DNA from: Natronolimnobius baerhuensis
Lineage (GTDB): Archaea > Halobacteriota > Halobacteria > Halobacteriales > Natrialbaceae
Assembly (NCBI RefSeq): GCF_002177135.1
Contig: NZ_MWPH01000003.1
Coordinates: 620,001-684,000 of the forward strand
DNA: 64,000 bases
Direction: 5' to 3'
Positions 26,599 to 35,603 of this stretch are shown piece by piece (positions within the stretch are counted from its first letter, which is position 1; each line of letters starts with the position of its first letter). Under the pieces are notes generated by a model, which saw only the letters and a list, made by a program, of their open reading frames with translations, did no database searches and had not been told where the DNA came from. A program made the translations under genes and the position numbers.

Positions 26599-27405
26599 GT
26601 GACCGATTCCACCGACCGAGACGACGAGATCGAAATCGAAATCGAGCAAGACCGGCCGACACCCAGTGACGACTCGAGCGATTCCGGCGCTCACTTTGAC
26701 TCTGGCGCTCACACTCCTGGTGAGACCAGCACCGAGGCGTCCACAGATAGTCCCAGTTCGCGTTCACACACGGGTCGGCAGCCCCTCGAGACGCCCGAAC
26801 GTCGCCTCGAGGACGAACTCGGCCGGGTCGACGTCTCGACGACCCACGACGGGTTCGTCGAAGGCCACGTCGTTGGCTTCGACTCACTCGATGAGACGAC
26901 AGTTCGACTCGAGGTGGCGCTTCCCCACGGTGGGATCGTCGAATTCACGCTCGAGAAGCCGATTCCGTGGTCTGAGGAGTTCTTGCTGGCTCGCATCGTC
27001 GACGACGTCGGCTACGATGCGACTTCGATTAGCCACCTCGTCGATGAAACGGTGTACGTCACTCGCGCTGATCTCGAGGACGACCCTGAAGTCGACTGGT
27101 GGACACAGCCGGTGCTGGCTGCACAGTCATCGCTCGGAGACTGGTTCACGGTTGACGACCCTGGACCCCAGTGGCGACTCGTCGATCCGCGAGAGCGCCA
27201 GACAAGAGACGAGACCAGGCGATTCACGGCACATACGCCAGAACTCGCGACGCTTTTGATCGTCCTCGCGCCGCTGGTCACCGCGCTCGGCGTGGCGTAC
27301 GCACTCACTGGGGGACTTGTTCTCTCCGCGCCCGTCATTGGCGCGACACTCGCTGGAATCGTGCTTGCACTCCTCGGTGCGAGCGGATTCGTCATCGACG
27401 AGTAA
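26599..27405 (+). CDS. membrane-anchored protein with acidic N-terminus
   Basis: 268 residues, GTG start. A low-complexity N-terminus rich in D, E, S and T (about 1-75) is followed by a beta-rich soluble domain (LEDELGRVDVSTTHDGFVEGHVVGFDSLDETTVRLEVALPHGGIVEFTLEKP) and two C-terminal membrane helices (LATLLIVLAPLVTALGVAYALTGG, LSAPVIGATLAGIVLALLGASGF). No family recognised. Similar haloarchaeal proteins have no known role. Confidence 0.65.
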   Translation: MTDSTDRDDEIEIEIEQDRPTPSDDSSDSGAHFDSGAHTPGETSTEASTDSPSSRSHTGRQPLETPERRLEDELGRVDVSTTHDGFVEGHVVGFDSLDETTVRLEVALPHGGIVEFTLEKPIPWSEEFLLARIVDDVGYDATSISHLVDETVYVTRADLEDDPEVDWWTQPVLAAQSSLGDWFTVDDPGPQWRLVDPRERQTRDETRRFTAHTPELATLLIVLAPLVTALGVAYALTGGLVLSAPVIGATLAGIVLALLGASGFVIDE

Positions 27406-27458
27406 GACGTGAAAAATCGGTCCGACGCTCCGTCGCTCCGATGTTCGAGAGACGACGA

Positions 27459-29273
27459 TTACGGCGCGTAGTAGTACTCGCCGTCGCTTTTTTGCTGTTT
27501 GTCCAACTGCGAGTCGGGCTTGTTGATCCGCGGGCGCGAGGTCCGCTCGTCGCGACGGAACGTGACCTCGAGATTTGCGAGGAAGTCGTTCATGCCACCA
27601 CGCATCGACTGTGGCGTGCCAGCGCGACCATGGGCCGCGGGTTCGCCGTCGAAGACCATCATCCGGTCCGCAAGCAGATCCATCATGTAGATGTCGTGGT
27701 CGATGACGAGCACGGTCGCATCCTGCTGTTCGGCGTATCGGCGAATCGCGCTCGTGGCCTGAACACGCTGTTCAACGTCCAGATGTGCCGACGGTTCGTC
27801 GAGCAAGTAGAGGTCCGCGGAGTCGGAGAGACACGCAGCAATCGCAACTCGCTGGCGCTCACCGCCGGAGAGATCCGAGAGATTCTGCTCCATGATCCGC
27901 TCGAGTTGGAGCGGCTGGGCGATTTCGGTGTTCCAGTAGGACGAGCCGAACTGGTCCGTAATCGACGAGAGGAACGCATCGACGCGCATGTGCTGGTCGA
28001 TGGTCACATACTGCGGCTTGTAAGAAATGTTCAGGTCGAGGTCTGCGTCACCCTCGTCGGCCTCGAGGTTTCCGGTCAACAGTTTCGCGAACGTCGACTT
28101 CCCGATCCCGTTCGGGCCGACGATGCCGAGGACTTCGTTCTCCCGAATTTTGCCTGACTCGACCTCGAGTGTGAACTCGCCGTCGCCGTAGCTCTTGGTG
28201 AGGTCGGGGTATTCGATGAGCGTGTCCCCGTGGCCACCGCTTCGGGGTGCGTGTTCCTCGAACTCGATTGGGTTCGGCCGGATTCGCATGTTCTCGTTGT
28301 CGAGATAGCCCGAGAGGTACTCGTTGATCCCGTTTCGGACGGATTTCGGCGAGGTGATGACACCGTACGCGCCGGGTTCACCGTATGCGACGTGAAGCGT
28401 ATCGGCGAGCAAGTCCAGAATCGCAAGGTCGTGTTCGACGACCAGCATCGACCGATCTTCCTCTTCGGCGAGTTCCTGAATCAGTCGCGCCGCGGTGACA
28501 CGCTGGCCGATGTCGAGATACGGCGTGACTTCGTCGAGGAAGTAAAAGTCCGTATCGCGCGCTAAGGTCGCTGCGATGGCGACACGCTGGAGTTCACCGC
28601 CCGAAAGATCGTCGATTGAGTGGTCCATCACTGGCCCAATCTCGAGGCGCTCGACTAACTCATCGAGCGCACCACGTTCGTCAGTCTGCTCGAGCAGTTG
28701 GCGTGTGTTGCCGTCGAAACTGTTCGGAATCTGGTCGACGTACTGTGGTTTGCGCGCAACCGTCACGTCGCCGTCGCGAACGTCCTCGATGTAATCCTGT
28801 AGTTCGGTCCCGCGATAGGCCTCGAGGACGTCATCCCAGTCGATGTCTTCGTCGTGGCGGCCGAGATTCGGCTCGAGTTCGCCGGCCAGGATGCGCACGG
28901 CCGTCGTTTTCCCGATCCCGTTCGGGCCAAGAATCCCCGTGACCTGACCTTCCTGTGGTGCCGGCAGCCCGTACAGCGAAAAGGCGTTTTCGCCGTATCG
29001 GTGGACTGGATCATCCTGTAGTTCGTTGGGAAGATTGATGATCTCGATGGCATCGAAGGGGCACTTTTCGACGCAGATTCCACAGGTTTCACCGAGACAG
29101 ATCTCCTCAGAGATATGAACCTGTTCGGGTTGGCCTTCGTCGGTTTCCTCGCCGCGCAGCGTGATACACTCCTTACCGGTGCGGTTTGGCGGACAGTAGT
29201 TCTTGCACTCGTAACTACACCGATCTGGCTGGCACCGATCAAGGTCGACGACGGCAATACTATCGTCCGCCAT
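27459..29273 (-). CDS. abcE1: ribosome recycling ATPase ABCE1/Rli1
   Basis: 604 residues in the full ABCE1 layout: an N-terminal iron-sulphur domain with eight Cys in two clusters (CQPDRCSYECKNYCP and CLGETCGICVEKCP), then two ABC ATPase domains, each with a Walker A (GPNGIGKTT and GPNGIGKST) and a signature (LSGGELQRVAIA and LSGGERQRVAIA). It splits ribosomes into subunits after termination. The gene is 3 bases downstream of a small membrane protein gene on the same strand, so both are probably in one transcript. Confidence 0.96.
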   Translation of the reverse strand: MADDSIAVVDLDRCQPDRCSYECKNYCPPNRTGKECITLRGEETDEGQPEQVHISEEICLGETCGICVEKCPFDAIEIINLPNELQDDPVHRYGENAFSLYGLPAPQEGQVTGILGPNGIGKTTAVRILAGELEPNLGRHDEDIDWDDVLEAYRGTELQDYIEDVRDGDVTVARKPQYVDQIPNSFDGNTRQLLEQTDERGALDELVERLEIGPVMDHSIDDLSGGELQRVAIAATLARDTDFYFLDEVTPYLDIGQRVTAARLIQELAEEEDRSMLVVEHDLAILDLLADTLHVAYGEPGAYGVITSPKSVRNGINEYLSGYLDNENMRIRPNPIEFEEHAPRSGGHGDTLIEYPDLTKSYGDGEFTLEVESGKIRENEVLGIVGPNGIGKSTFAKLLTGNLEADEGDADLDLNISYKPQYVTIDQHMRVDAFLSSITDQFGSSYWNTEIAQPLQLERIMEQNLSDLSGGERQRVAIAACLSDSADLYLLDEPSAHLDVEQRVQATSAIRRYAEQQDATVLVIDHDIYMMDLLADRMMVFDGEPAAHGRAGTPQSMRGGMNDFLANLEVTFRRDERTSRPRINKPDSQLDKQQKSDGEYYYAP

Positions 29274-29276
29274 GGT

Positions 29277-29612
29277 TTAGGCTGCGGCCCCCGCCGTCAG
29301 CATGATGCCCCACACCACGAACCAGAACGCAAACGTCATGAACGTGACGTAGAGGTAGTGTTTCATCCCGAACTCGTCGTCACCGTAGATGCTCGTCACA
29401 TCGTAGAAAATAATCTGTGCGAGGATCGCACCCACGACGAGCAACAACGCCCGCGTATCACCCGCGGCAGCGTCCGCCGCCTCGAGTGAGTTCACGTCGC
29501 CCGTGATCGCCATCGAGGCAAATGCCGCGGCGACGCCGAGCAACGCAGACAGCGCGGTGACGCTGATCGAGCGGATATGCTCACGTCGGTCACTAATCGA
29601 TTCAGTCGACAT
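29277..29612 (-). CDS. EMC6-like small membrane protein
   Basis: 111 residues with three membrane helices (ISVTALSALLGVAAAFASMAI, TRALLLVVGAILAQIIFYDV, YLYVTFMTFAFWFVVWGIML). An acidic loop joins the first two. Its size, three-helix layout and position directly ahead of abcE1 fit haloarchaeal proteins labelled EMC6-like, i.e. related to the ER membrane insertase subunit. This label is from memory and is the weakest part of the call. Confidence 0.7.
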   Translation of the reverse strand: MSTESISDRREHIRSISVTALSALLGVAAAFASMAITGDVNSLEAADAAAGDTRALLLVVGAILAQIIFYDVTSIYGDDEFGMKHYLYVTFMTFAFWFVVWGIMLTAGAAA

Positions 29613-29699
29613 GTATCGACTTCTGTTGTCGGTGGTGAAAAGGGGTTCGGGTTCGGTTGTGATTTAGAGTTCGCTGTGAACTCGTATTGTGCTGCAAAG

Positions 29700-32600
29700 T
29701 TAGTTTTCAATCACAATATAGTCGTTTTCGAATTCGAAGCCAATGTCGATAGCACCGCTGTTGTGTTCGTTCGTCCCTCCTTCACCGGCTTCAGGTGTGG
29801 GACTCGAGCCTTCGACTGGGTCTCCGTTCTCGAGTCCGAATTCGATTTCGTCCGGCATGCTGGCGTCGCCGCCTTCTCCAATACCAACTGTTGATTCCTC
29901 GCCGTTACTGTGGGGGATAATATCGATACTCGGTGTGCCGGGATTAACATCCGCTCGGTTCACTCGGACGTATACGATCAGATCGTTGAAATTGGGGTCT
30001 CCAGCACCGCTCGTTTGCTGTGCACTCTCCCACAGTGCATCAATGTTCTCGTCATCTTCGCTGCAACCTGCATCCGACATTCCACATTGGGTTGTCGTCT
30101 CAAAGAGGAAAATAAACTCGTTATCCTCGAGGTTGAGTTCACCGTTCTCCCACAGACTGTCTCGATTAATCGCCGGATCAGAGATATCTGCAAGGATTTC
30201 GTCGACACTCTCCTGTTCGCTGTTACCTGGTTGGAGTGATGGAACATCGTTGTTTTCAGCACTTCGAACGCGGAGATTCTGTTCCTGTTCATCAGTTGTC
30301 GCATCAACTGGATCAACCAGATAGTCTGTTGAGCTATCGTCAAACTGAGTACACCACCTGTGGTCTCCCCGCCCGCGACTTGCCGTTTCTAGTTCACAGC
30401 CAGCAGTACTTTGTGGTAGTCCATATGAACGTGAGGCAAGCGTCAGCGTCGACTCTTCTTCGATCTCAATCGTCGTGTTATATACATAATGGTCTTTGTT
30501 CTGCCATGCAGGATACGTATTGATATTGTTCCCACCTTCCGGATTTTCGAACACGTGTTCTGTCTGGGTTTGACCATTTTGCTCAGTGAGCACATCGAGT
30601 GTCATTGTTCCAAGGGAATGGTCTCTATCCAAGAAATCCGTTCCAGACACCTGCGAACCCAGTACAGAGATATCAACGGTCGCATTATCGATCTCACCCA
30701 ACCCAACCCGACCGGGGTCTACACCAGCACTGACTGTAAACTCTGTCTCCACTTCGTCGTATTGCGTGCTGATCGTCGCAGTGTAGTTTCCATCAAGGAG
30801 TTTACTCTGATTAATTGGTAGTTCGATACTACTATTTGTTCCGAGCGGCTGTTCGACAGGTCCTGCATTGATCGGATCTTCGTACGGATCTTCGTCAAGT
30901 TCCTCCGGTAATCCATCTTCTTCAGTGTACTCGAGATCGACGTAGACGGGACTCTCGATTGCATTATCGACGCCAACGTTGTGGAGGTCTGCAGTAATTG
31001 TGACATCATCATCGACCGTCGTGTCCGCATTCGAGAGCCTGAGGTCAGTGCCAGACGAACCGAAATAGAACGTTCCGTTCTCTGAAAGACCATCGCCTTC
31101 GGCTTGCATATCGTACTCGTAGACTGTACCAAGCTCAAACTCGTATTCATCAGGGTCGACTTCGAATGTGATCATCTCATGTTCGCCTTCGTTGAGCGTT
31201 ATCGACTCGTTGTATTCCTCAACACCGGCATCGGGAATCGTCAGCGTCACATCTCGAGTTACATTATCGTGGGGGTACGCACTCTGGATACCACCACGGA
31301 CTTCGAACAGTTCTCCGTTGTCTTTGACGATTTGGTCGCTGCCAGCACCTTCGTCTTCGACGACGACGAACATTCCGTCGCCGTCGCTGGCGATCCCAGT
31401 GACTGTACCGCTCGCAACAGACTCGTCTCCGAGCGAAACGGTGAACTCGTTCGATCCAGCAGGCAAGGACGTTTTGTTGACGGTCCAGTCGGCCGTCGTT
31501 TCGCTCCCGTAGTCAACATCTATTGACTGTGTTGAATTCGCATCGAGGTCACCGAACTCCAGTTCGAGATCAGCAGACGTATCCTTGATACCCGTATTTT
31601 TGACCGCCAGTTCGATTGTTGCGTTTCCGTCGACAATATCAGGAGTAATCTCACCGCTTGAAGGATTGATCACATCCAGATTCGAACCCTCGTGGCCGAA
31701 GTAGAACGTCCCCGCGTCGCTGTCGTCGTCATCGGTCTCAATAGTGTACTCGTACGTTTCCCCTGGTGTTAGTTCAGAGAGGTCGTCTGGTGCGAAGTTG
31801 AGGACGTCACCCGTGTAAGTGGGGTCGTCTGGATAGAGTGAGATTTCCGTCTTTGTTTTTGTCTCTCCCTCGATTATCAGTTTGACCTCCTGCGTTGCGT
31901 GTTCATCACCCTCGTTTCTGATCGTGCTGTTGACGCCGATTTCGTCAGTCTGATTTTCATGAATGACGTGGTCAATAGAGCCACCATCGTCGTCAACGAA
32001 GCCGTTTTCGTCCTCAATCACGAACAGAGAGGGATCTCCTGGGTCTCTAGCTCCGGTAATATCGACAGTAACAGTATCTCCATTACTGTCGACAGTCGCG
32101 TTCTCGTGACCTCCAATTTCATCTTCCAAATAGGTTTCCCACCCCTCGTAGTACTCACTCTCAATTTCGATTGAGACATTTTCACCGTCAGACTCATCAG
32201 CAGCCTCACTAATTCGGTCGTTCAGATCTGTTGCCGCTGTATGATTTGCCCGCGCAACTGGGTTAGACAATTCAGTTGTATCTTCGTCAATCTGAAGAAC
32301 CGTTAGAGAAAGACGCTCACCATCGTATTCAATTGGTGGCTCAGAATTGACCAGTACGGTATCACCAGTATCCTCCCATATGCCGCCTCCCTGATGCGCA
32401 ACGGTTCGGTCTGCAAATTCAAACTCGAGTGCACCAAGCGGGCCATTTGCCGAACGGTTTTCATCACCACCATGCCATGTAACGTTGATTTCGCCAGCAT
32501 TGCTGTCTACTACAAACCGATCTGTCGACATATCGCTAATCGGTAGTTCTTGTGCATGGCCCGTTGAGGCAACCGTTAGGAGATTGTGGTTGGTTTCGTC

Positions 32601-32792
32601 AATGAATAACTGACTTTGTTCGTCTTCGGCACCAGACTCAATTGCATCCAGAACTGCTGACCCTGTTACGAATAGAAGCGTACTTGCAATAAGTACCATC
32701 CCAACAAGGAGTACAACCCCTACGACAGGGCTAACGCTGCGTTCTGTGCCGGTTCTCGTATGCTCTCTTGGCCGATTAGTGCCCGATGTCAT
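29700..32792 (-). CDS. giant pilin-like surface protein with internal repeats
   Basis: 1030 residues. The N-terminus ERSVSPVVGVVLLVGMVLIASTLLFVTGSAVL is the archaeal type IV pilin N-terminal helix, so the protein may be processed and assembled on the surface. Two related segments of about 200 residues follow (roughly 250-435 and 470-670). Each opens with an FV-V/I-EDE strand, then a YEY strand, then GTFYFG..G-L, then a CARDB-like sandwich (VKNTGIKDTSAD; LHNVGVDNAIES). The C-terminal third has four to six Cys and an acidic GEGGD region. No terminal membrane anchor is seen. Codons are clearly less GC-rich than in neighbouring genes. Confidence 0.75.
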   Translation of the reverse strand: MTSGTNRPREHTRTGTERSVSPVVGVVLLVGMVLIASTLLFVTGSAVLDAIESGAEDEQSQLFIDETNHNLLTVASTGHAQELPISDMSTDRFVVDSNAGEINVTWHGGDENRSANGPLGALEFEFADRTVAHQGGGIWEDTGDTVLVNSEPPIEYDGERLSLTVLQIDEDTTELSNPVARANHTAATDLNDRISEAADESDGENVSIEIESEYYEGWETYLEDEIGGHENATVDSNGDTVTVDITGARDPGDPSLFVIEDENGFVDDDGGSIDHVIHENQTDEIGVNSTIRNEGDEHATQEVKLIIEGETKTKTEISLYPDDPTYTGDVLNFAPDDLSELTPGETYEYTIETDDDDSDAGTFYFGHEGSNLDVINPSSGEITPDIVDGNATIELAVKNTGIKDTSADLELEFGDLDANSTQSIDVDYGSETTADWTVNKTSLPAGSNEFTVSLGDESVASGTVTGIASDGDGMFVVVEDEGAGSDQIVKDNGELFEVRGGIQSAYPHDNVTRDVTLTIPDAGVEEYNESITLNEGEHEMITFEVDPDEYEFELGTVYEYDMQAEGDGLSENGTFYFGSSGTDLRLSNADTTVDDDVTITADLHNVGVDNAIESPVYVDLEYTEEDGLPEELDEDPYEDPINAGPVEQPLGTNSSIELPINQSKLLDGNYTATISTQYDEVETEFTVSAGVDPGRVGLGEIDNATVDISVLGSQVSGTDFLDRDHSLGTMTLDVLTEQNGQTQTEHVFENPEGGNNINTYPAWQNKDHYVYNTTIEIEEESTLTLASRSYGLPQSTAGCELETASRGRGDHRWCTQFDDSSTDYLVDPVDATTDEQEQNLRVRSAENNDVPSLQPGNSEQESVDEILADISDPAINRDSLWENGELNLEDNEFIFLFETTTQCGMSDAGCSEDDENIDALWESAQQTSGAGDPNFNDLIVYVRVNRADVNPGTPSIDIIPHSNGEESTVGIGEGGDASMPDEIEFGLENGDPVEGSSPTPEAGEGGTNEHNSGAIDIGFEFENDYIVIEN

Positions 32793-33306
32793 CGATGATC
32801 CCTACTGCTGTTGTCTGACCCGTTCTGCCCGTGCTCGAGCACGCCATGTCTCCCCGACTGGCAGCCCCGAACGCCGAGTACTCGAGTGGTTGTGAGTTCC
32901 CCGCCACACTGTGAATGCCCGCCCCCGCGACATGGGTGGCTGATTCACAACGTTACCATAAAAATCTACTCGAAAGCTACTGTTATAATAGTTATTCAGT
33001 ATTTCCAACTTAACTTGCGGGAAGACGTACTGTCTCACCGCACCTCTATCAGCGCGCACGACTATTGACTGGCCACAATGTTCATGTACGACGACCACCA
33101 CCACGTCGTGTTCCCAATATTGTGACGTACTGTGCACAAGAACTCCCACTGTACCAACACCTATCCTGACCAGCCGGTCAATTGCTGTATTGTTGTATTA
33201 CAGGCACTATAGGTGTATTTTACGTACGTTCGTCTCCGTAACTTGTCGGCTTTTTCTCGGGTAGAAGGCTCAACTTTTATACTGCTGGGAGTTTTCGAAT
33301 CGTAAT
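32793..33306. other. 514-bp AT-rich stretch without a convincing gene
   Basis: Between the pilin-like gene and the HTH gene, which face away from each other. The part 32950-33250 is the most AT-rich in the window and contains short A/T tracts such as GTTATAATAGTTATTCAG. Open frames on both strands lack haloarchaeal codon bias. It probably holds the promoters of both divergent genes and may be part of transferred DNA. Confidence 0.5.
33274..33283 (+). promoter_or_regulatory. TATA box for the HTH protein gene
   Basis: CTTTTATACT lies about 26 bases before the ATG at 33307, so the transcript would start within a few bases of the start codon (leaderless). Confidence 0.6.
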
Positions 33307-33600
33307 ATGGCAGAGACTGACGGGGAGGACATCGAAGACTTGCCACCAAGCGCCAAACTCGTCTTCAAGGTTCTCGAATATGATGGTCCATTGACGCAAA
33401 AACAGATCGTCGAGGAATCGATGCTCTCGGCTCGAACGGTTCGCTACGCCCTCGAGCGCTTAGAGGACATCGGAATCGTCGATGAGGATATCTACTTTGC
33501 AGACGCTCGACAGAGTCTCTATCGGCTCGAGGAACCGCTTGCAGCCGATGGAAATGGTGTCGAGGAGTCACCAAAGAAAGACGCCTGCTGCGCGGAGTAA
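33307..33600 (+). CDS. small winged helix-turn-helix regulator
   Basis: 97 residues. The DNA-binding region is PPSAKLVFKVLEYDGPLTQKQIVEESMLSARTVRYALERLEDIGIVDEDIYFADARQSLYRL: a MarR/TrmB-like helix-turn-helix with the recognition helix SARTVRYALERL and a beta wing. The tail has KKDACCAE, two adjacent Cys that could sense metal or redox. It is a leaderless gene next to the divergent pilin-like gene, which makes that gene a plausible target; this is inference. Confidence 0.82.
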   Translation: MAETDGEDIEDLPPSAKLVFKVLEYDGPLTQKQIVEESMLSARTVRYALERLEDIGIVDEDIYFADARQSLYRLEEPLAADGNGVEESPKKDACCAE

Positions 33601-33672
33601 CGCTCGTTCCGCCCCGTACGTACAAACAGCAGAACAGCAGGATTATTTTCGTTCAATGACTGTCTCTCCAGT

Positions 33673-34086
33673 ATGGACAAACAACGGCTCCCACGATGGG
33701 GCTGGTTGCTGCTTGGGTTGTTTGCGATGTCGGTTCTCTCGACGGCGATTAATATGGCCCTTCTCGATCCGCGAGGGTTAGAAGAGGCGTATCAGATCGT
33801 CACCGTCATCACGATGATGGCACCAGTGTTGATCTACGTCGGCGTCTGGTACGATGAGCACCGCCAACACTACTGGGAGCATCCAACTGAACGGATTATC
33901 GGTGACCTGACGTTCGTCCTCTTCGGGGCACTAATCGGGTCGACGATGACGCTCGCAGTGATCCTCGGTCTTGGACTCCCCCGCGTGATACAGGACATCA
34001 TCGCGATGGGTGGCGGCTTCATGCTCTCGTGGGGCCTGTTCTGGTGGCGAAATCCGGATCTCTACTTCGAGGAAGCCACGAGCTGA
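33673..34086 (+). CDS. small four-helix membrane protein
   Basis: 137 residues with four hydrophobic segments (WGWLLLGLFAMSVLSTAINMALL, IVTVITMMAPVLIYVGVWYD, ERIIGDLTFVLFGALIGSTMTLAVILGLGL, IIAMGGGFMLSWGLFWW) and charged loops. No family recognised. It follows the HTH gene with a 72-base gap and may share its transcript. Confidence 0.62.
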   Translation: MDKQRLPRWGWLLLGLFAMSVLSTAINMALLDPRGLEEAYQIVTVITMMAPVLIYVGVWYDEHRQHYWEHPTERIIGDLTFVLFGALIGSTMTLAVILGLGLPRVIQDIIAMGGGFMLSWGLFWWRNPDLYFEEATS

Positions 34087-34166
34087 ACAGCACACTCAGC
34101 AGTGAATATCGTCTCTCAGCTGAACACTGTTTTCGACTCTCGAGTGAGTATTCGTGTTCCTCGGAG

Positions 34167-35081
34167 TCAGCTCCCGCCGTCGAAGCCAGCGCTCGAGTCG
34201 GGTCGATCTACAACACCCGGCGTCGGTGGCTGGGTGCGTTTGTGTGCTGTTTCCGCCGAACGCCACGCGAGCGAGCGGGCTATCTCAAGGTCAATCGAAA
34301 GCTCCGTCGCTGCCTCGTGAATGGAGGTGTCTGTTTCGAAGAGACGCTCGAGGAGTGGATCGATCACGTCGTAGGGGGCACCAAGCTCACTGGCGTCGGT
34401 CTGGCCGGCCCAGAACCCTGCCGTTGGCTCCTTGCTGACGATGCGGCGCGGAATGCCGATCCGGCCTGCAAGCGCTCGAACCTCGGTCTTGTAGAGGTCT
34501 CCGAGTGGATAGGTGTCTGCTGCACCGTCACCATACTTGGTGAAATAGCCAAGCAGGAGTTCCGACCGGTTCGCTGTCCCGAGCACGAGACGCGAGTGGC
34601 GGTTTGCCGCGTAGTATGCACACACCATCCGCAGACGTGCCGTTACGTTCCCGAGCGCATCGTTTCGCTCAGCAGGGCGCGCGGTTGCCGTCTCTTCACC
34701 TGTCTCGAGTGCGGGGTCGACCGCCGTTTTGAACGCCTCGAGCAGCGGTCGGAGTTGAATCTCCTGAAACTCCATTCCGAGTCCGTCTGCGATTGTCCGC
34801 GCGTCACTCACGTCTGCGTGATCGGCCTTGTGACAGGGGAGTCCAAGTCCGAGGACCTGGTCACCGCCCAGTGCGTCGACCGCCAGGGCTGCCGTGACCG
34901 TCGAATCAATGCCACCGCTCATTGCGACGACGACACCATCAGCGCCCGCGTCGGCGACACGCGTCTGAATGTCGTCGATAATCCGCTTGCGGACATCCTC
35001 GAGCGCCGCGTCGTTGGTAATGAACGATCCCTTCTGTGCACCGACTTCCGGATAGACGAACGTATTGCTTTCTGCAGCCAT
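34167..35081 (-). CDS. nadE: NAD+ synthetase, ammonia-dependent
   Basis: 304 residues. The ATP-pyrophosphatase loop SGGIDST lies at residues 55-61, RLRMVCAYYAANRHSRLVLGTANRSELLLGYFTKYGDGAADTYPLGDLYKTEVRAL follows, and KEPTAGFWAGQTDASELG closes the active site. It converts deamido-NAD to NAD with ATP and ammonia. There is no N-terminal glutaminase domain, so ammonia is the nitrogen source. The start MAAESNTFVYPE is about 50 bases downstream of a TATATA box near 35130. Confidence 0.94.
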   Translation of the reverse strand: MAAESNTFVYPEVGAQKGSFITNDAALEDVRKRIIDDIQTRVADAGADGVVVAMSGGIDSTVTAALAVDALGGDQVLGLGLPCHKADHADVSDARTIADGLGMEFQEIQLRPLLEAFKTAVDPALETGEETATARPAERNDALGNVTARLRMVCAYYAANRHSRLVLGTANRSELLLGYFTKYGDGAADTYPLGDLYKTEVRALAGRIGIPRRIVSKEPTAGFWAGQTDASELGAPYDVIDPLLERLFETDTSIHEAATELSIDLEIARSLAWRSAETAHKRTQPPTPGVVDRPDSSAGFDGGS

Positions 35082-35603
35082 TGTAGTGGATCTCTCTTTG
35101 TTCTCTATCACAAGTAGACAAGCGTCTCGTATATAGGCTTAATCCTTAAACACCTAATAGTGAGAAGATACTCGGCTGGACAGACTGTCTCTTAACTACC
35201 GGCATAGTTCGTTACTGTCAATAACTCCTCCAACACAGACTTGCTCGTAGCAATACCAGCACTTTGGAGTCAGATACCACTCGAGACACCGTTCTACGAT
35301 CTTTTCAATGTGGTTCTGGCACCACGAAAATACCGTTCTCCGATAGAGACCCTTACGACGGCACGACCGTTACCGGCTCTTTCCGGTCGATTGACTGCTC
35401 TAACTCTTCGGCAATTGCACTCCCCCGCGAAACCTGTATCTCACGCACGTACCTTTTTTCTCGTCGGGTTCACTCACTCTGTTCGCGAACCGCTTCTCGA
35501 AAAAATCTACGCTAAAAAAGGCCGCTCACTCACTGACTCACGGGCGGTGCCCGTTCGTCTTGGCGCGGAGCGCCGCGCTTTCGCTCGTTCGCGGGACAAT
35601 ACC
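35082..35603. other. 522-bp gene-free stretch with a displaced gene end
   Basis: No convincing coding frame. Bases 35082-35150 hold the nadE leader and a TATATA promoter (minus strand, about 35129-35136). Bases 35353-35441 are a second copy of the 3' end of the neighbouring PIN-ATPase gene (listed separately). Bases 35442-35600 between the two copies are T-rich, then GC-rich, and include a TAAAAAAGG stretch. Part of it resembles terminator-like runs. Confidence 0.5.
35353..35441 (-). pseudogene. displaced second copy of the PIN-ATPase gene 3' end
   Basis: The minus-strand translation of this stretch ends in the last 29-30 residues of the neighbouring gene's product, from EIQVSRG through the terminal PVTVVPS and stop, at an offset of exactly 251 bases. 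Most of the block is identical, and the differences I see in codons for the shared peptide are silent. Upstream of EIQ the similarity stops at once. This is what integration at a gene end, or recombination with a relative's allele, would leave. Confidence 0.72.

Noticed and set aside
32802-33149. 115-residue minus-strand frame upstream of the pilin-like gene
   Set aside because: No haloarchaeal codon bias and no motif; lies in the AT-rich control region.
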